Positions 12,701 through 20,392 of a DNA stretch of 64,000 bases are shown piece after piece (positions within the stretch are counted from its first letter, which is position 1; the number at the start of each line of letters is the position of its first letter). The notes beneath the pieces are model-generated. The model had not been told where the DNA came from, made no database searches, and saw only the letters and a list, made by a program, of their open reading frames with translations. The position numbers and the translations under genes are program-made. Where the stretch lies: assembly GCA_008828725.1 (NCBI GenBank), contig MEHQ01000031.1, positions 463,807 through 527,806 of the forward strand. Reading direction: 5' to 3'. The stretch comes from Saccharina japonica (lineage: Eukaryota; Sar; Phaeophyceae; Laminariales; Laminariaceae).

Positions 12701-13949
12701 TCTTCTCCCTACTTTTCTCTCTCCCTCTTTAGTCCTAACTCAGATCCGGGGTCTCTTAAGTAGGCTGTTCTCCTCCCCCCTCCCCACTACGGTACGTGCC
12801 TTGCATTTTTTTTTATCGCGAGAAGATTTCAGCACTTTCTTCCCTCGTCGACTTGCGTCGGATTCCACATTGTTAGTAAAAAAAAGGTAAATATAATACT
12901 TCGTCGTAGGTGTTACAGTGTGTACCGTAGGTCCTCTATTTTTTAGTACTCTGGCCCGAAGTATAAGTACCTTTTCTATTGAATTTTGGTGTACAAAAGT
13001 TCATTATTTTCCGGGCCAGAGAGGTACAGCAGTAGTGGTCCCCCCGTACTGCTGATAGCAGCTAGATGTGAAGTCCAGCCCACTCGCAGCCAGCCCCCTA
13101 TCGATTGGGGCCCACCCAGTTTTCGCCTGCTCCAACAAGACACTGCCGTGTACAACAGGAGTACGTATCATATAGGTATAGAGTACGGTCCAAAAGATGC
13201 CGCTCCCGCCCCCCGCCGATTCAACATTTTGTTTCTGTATTCCAGGGGACCGTAATAAATAGGACCAAATATTGTTAGTAAAAATAAGTAAATATATAGG
13301 TTTTTGTGTGTAGCGTAGGTCCTATTTACTACATTAGCCCACCCCGTAATAGTAACATACGACAACGGTTAAGAGCACCGAAAAATGAAAAACAAACACA
13401 CACACACACCGCGCCAGGCGTGGGTCCGAGGGCAATATGCCATCCTGGATTTGCTCCTTGCCCCTCCCCCCCCCTCACACCGGCCCGGCCCGGCATCAAC
13501 CATCGAGGACTTGTGAGAGAGAGAGACTGCGCCGTTGGTACGAAGAGCATGGCTCGCGCTGACCTCGGACCGCTGTATGCATCTGCGCCGCGAGTATATT
13601 ATGTACGAACAACAGAATCGCTTGCGTTTTGACCACTGTGCAACTGCGTCCGGGGGGGAGGGCGTAAGGGTGGACTATAGTAGGCTGGTCACAAAAAAAA
13701 ACAGGGTAGGCTAAACAGCGTCTCGTTGTTATGTGTGTGTTTCCCCCCCCGCTGTGATCGTTTGTTTGTCACCGAATATTTTTTTCTTTGCAGGTGTACG
13801 GCGACTTCGATACGGCAGCGGACGTGCTTCGGCGGTTTCACCAGTTCGAAAGCTCCGAAAACGACAGGGCGAGCTACTCGCTGGCGTGCCAGCTGGACGG
13901 CACGTGTCCGGTCAACTTCCGCGACGAGCTCACCGTCGGCCACACCTGA
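603..13949 (+). CDS. Unknown protein, 3' part of a multi-exon gene
   Basis: Six exons join in consistent phase: 603-792, 2470-2596, 4930-5126, 6655-6814, 9724-9849, 13794-13949, giving about 318 codons and a TGA at 13947-13949. All inner junctions are GT-AG and each split codon closes (AG|G at exons 1-2, AG|A at exons 3-4). Exons are GC-rich and the joined frame has no stop, which strongly supports a real gene. I do not recognise the family. The visible protein is rich in acidic and aromatic residues, has several Cys (for example CVNRITGENRD in exon 2, DGLCGIREMDDGFDLDDP in exon 3) and shows no obvious membrane segment. The start lies left of the window or in an unidentified exon. The introns (1.5-3.9 kb) are full of minisatellites and MITEs. 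Confidence 0.72.
797..880 (-). repeat. C-tailed element fragment after a splice donor
   Basis: A G-run followed by tgtactcgttatcgtgcatg and the conserved GGCCGTAGTCGTATGACCAT core of the C-tailed family (reverse orientation). It begins about 4 bases past the donor of exon a. Confidence 0.7.
1456..2287. repeat. Local dispersed duplication in intron
   Basis: The stretch around 1810-1870 (gatcccaaactatatacgaa, then acgacgcaatgttacaacag) recurs at 2214-2262. The stretch at 1456-1484 (atacgttacattctatg) recurs at 2267-2287. The two pieces are joined in the second location and apart in the first. No gene seen here. Confidence 0.7.
2470..2596 (+). CDS. Unknown gene, exon b
   Basis: Reads RWRMEDLPWQVTCVN... 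to CNQPEEYK. The acceptor AG at 2468-2469 restores the split Arg codon and the donor is gtgaaa. Ends in phase 0. Confidence 0.68.
2862..2970 (+). repeat. GGT/GTT microsatellite
   Basis: Near-pure GGT trinucleotide run with GTT interruptions, inside the intron between exons b and c. Long reading frames across it (poly-Val/Pro) are artefacts. Confidence 0.95.
3805..4235 (+). repeat. Degenerate GTTTCGGTTTGTC minisatellite
   Basis: About 400 bp of degenerate units of roughly 10-14 bp built on CGTTTCGGTTTG and GGTTCGGTTTGTC. Apparent proteins in all frames are repeat artefacts. Confidence 0.9.
4428..4735 (+). repeat. CTGTAGTCCAATAGGCTA minisatellite
   Basis: About twenty units of roughly 14 bp (tactgtagtccaat, aggctactgtagtcc). 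Flanked on both sides by related sequence (tttctttcaggg-atgttt with gagtgatcaa near 4400 and 4780), so the array may lie inside a duplicated segment. Confidence 0.92.
4930..5126 (+). CDS. Unknown gene, exon c
   Basis: Acceptor ttctcag, donor gtgtgt. Reads VVLGQGYPVVSSRFQDP... to FDLDDPALDE plus two bases of an Arg codon. It is the largest exon of this gene and clearly more GC-rich than its flanks. Confidence 0.72.
5348..6005 (+). mobile_element. Long copy of the C-tailed repeat family
   Basis: Begins after a C-run with tataaatgtatgatatattt, continues through ggttgggttggcgtcggttg, and ends with two copies of the GGTCTATGGTCAT / ACTACGGCC core and C-runs near 5885 and 5998. The same structure recurs at 54367-55165 with high identity over hundreds of bases, so the two are copies of one element about 0.65-0.8 kb long. 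No protein is recognisable. Confidence 0.75.
6655..6814 (+). CDS. Unknown gene, exon d
   Basis: A GT-repeat and T-rich tract ending in gtcgcag forms the acceptor; the donor is gtgaga. Reads VVEDRSTCSNIADNPIHD... to LLTRDLLDTSA. The first base completes the Arg codon begun in exon c. Confidence 0.75.
6893..8210. repeat. GACCC satellite, inverted array
   Basis: A short GGGTC-rich arm (6893-6950), a spacer containing TTTGAACACCTCTTGA (about 6962-6977), then about 1.2 kb of degenerate GACCC/CCGA pentamers on the opposite strand sense. Many long open frames occur in all six frames because the pentamer lacks stops; none looks like a protein. It lies in the intron between exons d and e and shares its spacer with the block at 17358-17980. 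Confidence 0.9.
8400..8580 (+). repeat. Two imperfect direct repeats
   Basis: GGGGTTGGGGCCAT-type sequence followed by gaagagccctg and a tttttgttt run occurs at about 8410-8460 and again at about 8508-8555. Nothing gene-like around it. Confidence 0.7.
8740..8867. mobile_element. TTACGGGGGA-type MITE (diverged)
   Basis: Ends gacgggggaactatagtaaa and tactatgctcccccgtaa are inverted repeats. The interior has the family's rare string, here as its complement (cctatatgtttccctatttt). No coding capacity. Confidence 0.75.
9135..9440 (+). repeat. TGTATGATCT minisatellite
   Basis: Perfect 10-bp units at the left end grade into degenerate units at the right. A related block occurs at 21120-21240. Confidence 0.95.
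9724..9849 (+). CDS. Unknown gene, exon e
   Basis: Acceptor cttcgcag, donor gtacga, 42 codons, phase 0 on both sides. Reads VLASFEGGLEGQDDLMAL... to GSTYHPQ. Confidence 0.75.
10161..10235. mobile_element. TTAA-bounded MITE copy
   Basis: Starts TTAACCCATTCAGAACTG and ends CTTAAGGGGTTAA. The outer TTAA plus CCC/GGG termini resemble piggyBac-type ends (inference from the known TTAA preference of that superfamily). The core atcccacactaattccaagt is shared by all copies. Confidence 0.8.
10281..10500. mobile_element. Foldback MITE with AGGGCCC ends
   Basis: About 220 bp with ends AGGGCCC...TTAACGA, and a perfect 33-bp inverted repeat inside (10347-10379 against 10403-10435) separated by 23 bp. Its ends match the larger element at 45772-46673. 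Confidence 0.85.
10509..10598. mobile_element. TTAA-bounded MITE copy (reverse)
   Basis: Diverged left end ataactggtcccacg; right end cagttctcaatgggttaa. Same family as 10161-10235. Confidence 0.7.
10848..11297. mobile_element. TTACGGGGGA-type MITE interrupted by a SINE
   Basis: Left half (ggaccatagtaaataggacc, then aaatatataggtttttgtgt) ends near 10917; right half (ggtcctatttactatggtcc) begins near 11270. A SINE-like copy (10919-11265) separates them, so it arrived later. Confidence 0.75.
10919..11265 (-). mobile_element. SINE-like retroposon with tRNA-like head
   Basis: Read on the - strand: a tRNA-like head near 11265-11180 (cccggtgggctagcaggtaa, then gagttcgagccc as a B-box-like motif), a body with tcgcgataaaaa and the conserved gggagaggagcctactttgt / gaccccggatctgagttacg block, ending in an A-rich tail (T-run at 10919). 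Likely Pol III derived, by analogy with tRNA-derived SINEs. Confidence 0.75.
11552..11640. mobile_element. TTAA-bounded MITE copy
   Basis: Left end TCAACCCATTCAGAACTG, right end CAGTTACTAAGGGGCTAA; one base changed in each outer tetranucleotide. Confidence 0.75.
12188..12420 (-). repeat. Tandem C-tailed element fragments
   Basis: Two near-identical units of about 88 bp, each a G-run plus tactcatgtcgtgcatggcc, the family core and cgttgggctattgttgaagc, then a third G-run and a decayed remainder. The G-runs are 12-19 bases. Confidence 0.85.
12640..12955. mobile_element. MITE/SINE composite, diverged
   Basis: A diverged TTACGGGGGA-type MITE half, then SINE body (12675-12850, with cagatccggggtctcttaag and atcgcgagaagatttcagca), then the MITE's other half (gtgtaccgtaggtcct). 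The same arrangement as 10848-11297. Confidence 0.65.
13243..13353. mobile_element. TTACGGGGGA-type MITE
   Basis: Uninterrupted copy: ggggaccgtaataaatagga at the left, ggtcctatttactac then caccccgtaatag at the right, with the family interior aaatatataggtttttgtgt. Confidence 0.75.
13794..13949 (+). CDS. Unknown gene, last exon
   Basis: A T-rich tract and ctttgcag precede it. Reads VYGDFDTAADVLRRFHQF... to FRDELTVGHT and stops at TGA 13947-13949. The stop sits at the edge of a CCTGACGGC-type minisatellite that fills the presumed 3' UTR, so the exact C terminus could vary between alleles. Confidence 0.72.
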   Translation: MYGDFDTAADVLRRFHQFESSENDRASYSLACQLDGTCPVNFRDELTVGHT

Positions 13950-14130
13950 CGGCAAGAGCATGACGTGCGTCCTGGTCCTGACGGCGGGGTGACGTACGTC
14001 CTGACGGCGAGACGTGCGTCCTGACGGCGTGACGGGCGTCCTGACGGCGAGACGTGCGTCCTGACGGCGGGGTGACGTGCGTCAGTCATGACGGCGTGAC
14101 GTGCATCCTGACGGGGTAGAGGTGCATCTT
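13947..14130 (+). repeat. TGACGGCGAGACGTGCGTCC minisatellite
   Basis: About eight units of roughly 19-22 bp starting at the stop codon of the unknown gene. Its third position gives stops or opens depending on frame. Confidence 0.88.
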
Positions 14131-14289
14131 GATGGCATCTTGTCCGTTCCTTTCTCAGCGTTGTTGGGGACAAAGACTTTGGCTGACGGTCTGCGGCATG
14201 TTGTCCTGACGGCGTGTGGTCGTTCTTATACTTGATGACCCGCTGAGGCCAAAGACGTGGGTTGACTGACGGCCTGCTGTAGTTGTTGG

Positions 14290-14760
14290 TCCCGTATAAA
14301 GCAAGGCCTCTTCACACTTATTAATAATGTGCCCTCGTAGTTTTAGTTCGGAGGGGGGGTTAAACTTTCCTTGAAGGCTGTACCGTCAAAAAGCTGTAGA
14401 TTCACGTTCTAGTTTAGGCAACGTCAAGCTAGGCCTCTCTAGACTTAACATGCTCTGGTTTTAGTGCGGGGACTTCCTTGACGGCCGTACCGTCAAAGCT
14501 GTCTGTTGGCGGTCTATGTAGCTTTGGCTGGTCAAGCAAGGCCTCTTTAGACTTACCAGCTCTTAATAGTGTTTTAGTAAGTCATAATAGGGGATAGGTT
14601 CTTGACCACTGTCCGTCGAGGGGCGCGAGAGGGCCATCAATCGACATACAATACACTACAGTAGTTGTAGTGCGGGGAGTTCATTGACGGCTGTGCACGC
14701 AAGGGGAGTCCTTGACGGCTTTCTGTCAAGGCTGTCAACCGACAACCAACATTTGGTTTT
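14290..14760 (+). repeat. Degenerate 110-150-bp direct repeats
   Basis: Three to four copies of a block containing caaggcctctttagactta, gtagttttag and ccttgacggccgtaccgtca, at about 14297, 14426, 14535 and 14655. No gene seen. Confidence 0.75.
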
Positions 14761-16597
14761 GAGGACGGGCTCTGGGCCCCGGGGGGAGGAAATCGTAAGG
14801 GTTTCTTGCCCGCACATTTCGAAGGGCGACTATCTCAACGTATACAATAAAAACATCATACTAACGGCAGTTGCAGGTATTCATATATATATACCGGTAT
14901 ATATAGCTTGCCCGCTGGGCTGACCTTCAACGACACATCCTCTTTGTTTTTAATCCGATGCCGGATGGGTAAACTATTTTGGACGTGATTAATGAGCCCT
15001 TTGGTAGAACCGCTTCACGCGCACGCAAGCACAAAAAAAAATGGACGACTGCGCCGCCGGTACGTTCGATGCCGCCGCCTGTAAGCGGCGTGCTTGTGAA
15101 ACAAAAATCTACATACCAGAAGCAAAAACAAATCTACGTACTGTACCCATCTTCCTCGTTTCAATACACAGCAGCACAGCATCAACAGCAGGGTTCGTTC
15201 GTACCAAACCTTGACGGCGAGACTCCTCATGCCCATCGTTTATATCGCAGCTTCCCTCGTGTTGTTGAGGCAACGCACTCTGTACTCTGTTGAAACGCGC
15301 TGTTGTTATCCCCGCCGCTCTCGCCGAGGGGGGGGGGGGTCTCCAGCACCAGGATGCGCCCAAAGGACGGGGCCCCGGGGGCCCCAGAGGCCCGCCGGGG
15401 GGCCCTCGATCGCACAAAATTCAACGCCGGAGGCCGGCCTTCCACGCGGATAAACAAACGCCAATTGTTTTTTTATTATCATTATGAGCCACCCCCGCCA
15501 CATTTTAGTTATAGCTCGCGTAACCCTAACCCCCCCCCCCCCCCCGTCCGTCGTGCAGGCTGACCTTGTCACACAAGGCGTCAACAACGGTAGCTTCGTC
15601 AACAGCAATGTTTACACACGAGACTCCCCTACCGTGTCGTGTGCGGCGGGCGAGGTCTCGCGCAACGCTCTCCTCCTTTCCGACCCACATCCTCCACCCG
15701 CAAAAAGAACGCTTCCATAGATACGACACCCGTCCGGATCAGGCTCTGCTCGCTTAGCCGTGTGTGCGTTGCCCTCCTCGGAGGGCGCATAAGGCAACAG
15801 CCACTGGTCTCGCGTACTCGAAGGAACCCTCTCCCCCCCCCCCGCGCCCGTGCACGGATTTCTTCCCGGGGTGCCGGCGGCGTGTGGAGGTACCGACCGC
15901 CTGACCGACCGACCGACGCCTGCACGTCTCCTTACACACGGGGGCGAAAACGAGTGCCCTCCCGCCCCACCGCGCGCCCCCTCTCCCATCCGACCACACC
16001 CCCCTCCCCCCCGCCCCCCCCCCCCAAAGCACGCCACATCCAGAGACCGCCTCTTGCAATCGCTGTACGTCCATCGATGGACGCCGCGCCGCCGCCGCCG
16101 CCGCACCCCCGCCTCCGCCTCCACCGCTGCTGCATGCCTAAGGCTGACAGGGTACAGGGCCGAGAAAAAAACGCGCTAGCGCGAGGCGGCTGCCCTAACC
16201 GCCGCCCCTAACCGCTGCTAACCGACACGAACGCCGAACACGGCAGGAGTGCCCGCCAACCGGTCGTCGTTGTCCCGCCGCGCCAGCTTGGCAGCGGTAG
16301 CGTCGAGCGTCGAGCGGCCGCCGCAGAAGCCAGACCAGCAAGGAGAAGCGATGCCTCTGTCTGTGGCGGTTCCATCATGTTGACAGGACGCTGATTTTTG
16401 CTGCTGGAATCTGGCGTTACGCAGGGGGGGGGGGGATCGGGCGGCACGAAAAGTAAGGCGTTTTCCAGGGGCGGGGAAGGGGGGGTTGTGCCAAAACGGC
16501 GGAGGTGTGGCATGACATGATATGTACCGATGGCTGCGAGCGCGTGGTGATGAGTACAAGCGCAGCCCGGCACAAGCAGAGAGAGAGGGCTAGGACA

Positions 16598-16698
16598 TGG
16601 TTAGGGTTAGGGATAAGAGAGAGAGAAAAAGAGCGAGAGGGAGAGTAAGGGGAGAGAGAGAAAAAGAGCGAGAGGGAGAGTAAGGGGAGAGAGAGAGA

Positions 16699-16777
<79 letters not shown>

Positions 16778-16918
16778 GGTGTGGTCGAGCGGAGTAGCAG
16801 CACCCGGTATACGTTTTTGAGTTTTGACACCTGAGCCGCTCTTGCTCACCTACAGTGGTACGGGGGACCCTAGCAATCAGAACCAAAAAATGGTGCGTAC
16901 TCGGCCTAGGGTTAGGGT
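16598..16918 (+). repeat. Short interstitial TTAGGG tracts
   Basis: Two to three TTAGGG units at 16598-16613 and again at 16905-16918, on either side of the GA microsatellite. They match the common eukaryotic telomere unit. Confidence 0.75.
16616..16776 (+). repeat. GA microsatellite
   Basis: Interrupted at the left (two copies of gagcgagagggagagtaagg) and pure GA over about 80 bp at the right. Confidence 0.95.
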
Positions 16919-17210
16919 TGTTGTTACCCCATTGATACAGGACTGGTTCCAGTAACTCTGAAGTGGAATACTAATACTACCTCACGAGGGAAACGAACAA
17001 AAACAGGGGAAAAATAGTCCACACACAGCAGAAATAACTGCAACAAAATCGTATACGAAGTACCCCTGGGAAAAAAAAAGGAGAAGGTACGCACAGGCAC
17101 CGTGGCATACTTTTACCACTCCGGTCAAGGCTGTAGAAACCAGCGAAGACATCAAAACAACAGCACAAATCAACGAACAGCAAAAAAATAGCACCACTAC
17201 GTAAACAAGC

Positions 17211-17318
17211 TCTCCCCCTTTTGGCGTCGATTCCAGCAAGCTAGGCGGGTAAAACGAAATAAAGCAACAATAAGAAACAAGTTCTCACTTTGAGCGTCGC
17301 TTGCAGAAAGCCAGGTAG
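17211..17318 (-). repeat. Decayed copies of DENR exon end plus donor
   Basis: On the - strand, 17318-17283 reads in frame LPGFLQATLK followed by gtgaga, and 17250-17211 reads a more decayed PPSLLESTPK. Both align with the real exon end LPGFLEATLK at 18241-18212. The two are about 72 bp apart, so they look like a tandem duplication lying downstream of the real exon. Confidence 0.6.
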
Positions 17319-17357
17319 ATAAAAGTATTGAAAAACACACAACAAAAAAAAACATCA

Positions 17358-17980
17358 CGGGTCGGGTTACACCCCGGCGTCAGGTCAGGTCAGGACGGGT
17401 CGGGTCAGGTCAGGTCGGGTCGGGTCGGGTCGGGTCGGGTCGGGTCGGGTCGGGTCGGGTCGGGNNNNNNNNNNNNNNNNNNNNNNNNNNNNNNNNNNNN
17501 NNNNNNNNNNNNNNNNNNNNNNNNNNNNNNNNNNNNNNNNNNNNNNNNNNNNNNNNNNNNNNNNNNNNNNNNNNNNNNNNNNNNNNNNNNNNNNNNNNNN
17601 NNNNNNNNNNNNNNNNNNNNNNNNNNNNNNNNNNNNNNNNNNNNNNNNNNNNNNNNNNNNNNNNNNNNNNNNNNNNNNNNNNNNNNNNNNNNNNNNNNNN
17701 NNNNNNNNNNNNNNNNNNNNNNNNNNNNNNNNNNNNNNNNNNNNNNNNNNNNNNNNNNNNNNNNNNNNNNNNNNNNNNNNNNNNNNNNNNNNNNNNNNNN
17801 NNNNNNNNNNNNNNNNNNNNNNNNNNNNNNNNNNNNNNNNNNNNNNNNNNNNNNNNNNNNNNNNNNNNNNNNNNNNNNNNNNGGGGTCGGGTCGGGTCGG
17901 GTCTGACCCGACCTGCGAGAGTTTGAAAACCTCCTGATCCGACCCGACCCGAACCGACCCGACCCTTTTGAGAAAAAAAC
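17358..17980. repeat. GGGTC satellite with assembly gap, inverted array
   Basis: A GGGTC array enters the N gap and exits it, then switches to GACCC after a spacer with TTTGAAAACCTCCTGA (about 17922-17937). Collapsed satellite probably caused the gap; true length is unknown. Confidence 0.9.
17465..17882. other. Assembly gap (418 N)
   Basis: Run of N inside the GGGTC satellite. Any exon hidden here cannot be seen. Confidence 1.
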
Positions 17981-18007
17981 GTTCCTGGTTTGTGACGAGA
18001 AACAAAG

Positions 18008-18044
18008 TCTCACTCCGAGTGTCACCTTCAGAAAGCCGGGCAGG
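18008..18044 (-). repeat. Decayed copy of DENR exon end plus donor
   Basis: On the - strand it reads LPGFLKVTLG then gtgaga, about 200 bp downstream of the true exon end. There is a T-rich tract before it, but no acceptor AG just upstream, so it is unlikely to be a complete exon. Confidence 0.6.
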
Positions 18045-18211
18045 AAAAAAACAAAACAAAACAAAAAACGCAACAACAAAACGTCGAACAAGCAAAAAAA
18101 AATACCACAAAGAGTTAAACAAACAAACAAACAAACAACAACAACGCAACAAAAAAAACGCAAACAAACAAAACAAACAAAAACAAACAAACAATATACA
18201 TAATAACTCAC

Positions 18212-18360
18212 CTTGAGCGTAGCCTCCAGGAAGCCGGGCAGGTCCATAAGCACGTCCCCCTGAATCACGATCTCCTCCGCCCCCGAGGCGGCCTTGCTGA
18301 CGGAGGAGCCGCACGCGAACTGCTTCCCTATCTTCTTCGCCGCATCCTTCATCTTCACAT
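18212..18360 (-). CDS. DENR-like, SUI1 domain exon B
   Basis: Acceptor ttatcag at 18361-18362, donor gtgagt. Reads DVKMKDAAKKIGKQFACGSS, then VSKAASGAEEIVIQGDV and LMDLPGFLEATLK: the helix and the hallmark (F)ACG-S plus EIVIQGD strand of SUI1 domains. Ends in phase 0; about 15-25 residues are still missing to a normal DENR C terminus. Confidence 0.88.
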
Positions 18361-20327
18361 CTGATAACAAAAGGACCACACAACATAGTCGCAAGGTCAA
18401 GGAGTAGCATGGCGACGAAGATGTGGGCGGGGGAAGGAGGCAGGGGGGGGGGGGGGGGGGCGTGCTCATTTGTTGCTCGCCTTAGTCATTTGACCATTGA
18501 CCACGCATCCCTGTCGAGACGGAGGAACGCGGCAACAGGGGGGGGGGTGTACTTCATTATCATGCATGGCCGTTGTCGCATGATCATAGACCGTCGCATC
18601 CCTACAATGCCGGGACGGAACATGTCGGGTTTTCACCGACCAGAGGGGGGGGGGGGCGTACTCATTTGTAGCTTGCCTTAGTCATTCGACCATTGACCAC
18701 GCAGTCCTTTCGAGACGGAGCACCGCTTCTACTCCCATCATAGTAGATACACCTCCAACAGTTCGGCGCTCAGTGCGCTGTTTCCATATATAACATAGAA
18801 CACATTTTCTAATATGTTTCTCCTTTCCTGTTTCGCGCTATCTACTTCCTAGGATAGCGATCTTAGGTGAGGGGGGGCAGGACTGGGGAGTGTACTTCAT
18901 TTTCATGCATGGCCGCAGTCGTATGACCATAAACCCTCGCATCCCTACAATGCCGGGACGGAGCATGTCGGGTTTTCACCGACCAGGCAGACATTGCTAG
19001 CACCCAAGCGCGAGGGGGGGTGTACTCATGTCGTGCATGGCCGTAGTCGTATGACCGTAGACCCTCGAATCTCTACAATGCCGGGACGGAGCACGTTGGG
19101 TTTCCACCAACCAGGCAGACGTTGCTTGCACCAAGCGGGGATGGGGGGAGGCGTGAAACACGTGCGTGCGTGTGGTCGGCACATAAGCTAATTAAGCGTA
19201 AATACAGGTGAACAAACAACTGGGGGGGAAGAAACAAGTGTCGCCCTGCATATAACTTACACCCACTTATTGGGGAATGAAAATTACTTGAAAATAGTGT
19301 GTGGGACAATTTTCGCACGATGGTGAAAAAAAAGGGAAATAAAGAAAAGGTTACGTACGGTTTGTGCTCCAAGAAAAGATTTAAGGTTGCACCTGTAAAA
19401 AAAAACAAAAATAGCAAAAAATGGCAAAAAAAAGGGTAAAACAAATGGCAAAAAAAGGGCAAAAAAAATGGCCAAAAACAAAACACATGCGCGCTCGCCT
19501 GGGAATGTGTCGAGGCCGCCGACGACCGTGACGAACTTGCGCCGGTTTCGCGAGAGACGGCCGATGACGACTCGCTGTTCCCCCCCGGCCGCCTTCTTGC
19601 CGGGCTTGGCTATCCTTACCTACCGTCCGATCGACAAAACGAAAAACGAAAAACGAAAAAAATGGAGAGCGGGTGGGTGGGGGAAGGAGAGGGGGAGGGG
19701 GGGAGAGGGGAGAGGGGAGGGGAGAGGGGGAGGAGGAGAGAGGGGAGCGGGGAGGAGAGGAGAGGGGAAGGGGGGCAGGTCAGCCGAAAAAATGTACTAA
19801 AATATGAACTTTTTACGGTACTACTGATTGTAGAGCTCTAGACTACTTGCAGGTACGTACTCGTGGGTATGTGAAGTATACAGTACTTCGCCAAAGCTCT
19901 GTTTGTTGTTCCCACATTGAGTACTAGTCTAAACTGGAATCCCGTTCCAGAGACGCCACTTTAAACTGGGGAAAACCCGAAAGTACAAGCAAAAGGTCGC
20001 TCGTCGTAATGTGTACTTCGTATAATGCTACATTATGACATAAAAACCCCGTACGTACGCGCGATCGCAGTGTCACACTCAGCTTGCAACGATGACTTTC
20101 GACTAAAACCCTCGATCTGACACAGCAGTTGTGTTTATTTTTATTTTTCATAAATATACTTCGCGTAAAAGACATGAATAAAAAAGTGAAGAAAACACAT
20201 ATAATACGTTTTGGAAGAAACCAAAAAAAAAAAAAAAACGAGGAGGAACAAAAAAAGAAGGCAAGACGCACGCGCTGTGGAGTGATTATGTCGACAAAGG
20301 CACCGCCGGTCACGGCAAGACGGGGGT

Positions 20328-20392
<65 letters not shown>

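Larger units (their letters stand above)
14760..17200. other. Gene-free, GC-rich interval
   Basis: C- and G-runs (15330, 15530, 15990-16025), CCG repeats near 16085-16105, a GA microsatellite and two short TTAGGG-type tracts. The last exon of the - strand DENR-like gene is expected here or in the N gap, but no exon could be identified. Confidence 0.6.
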
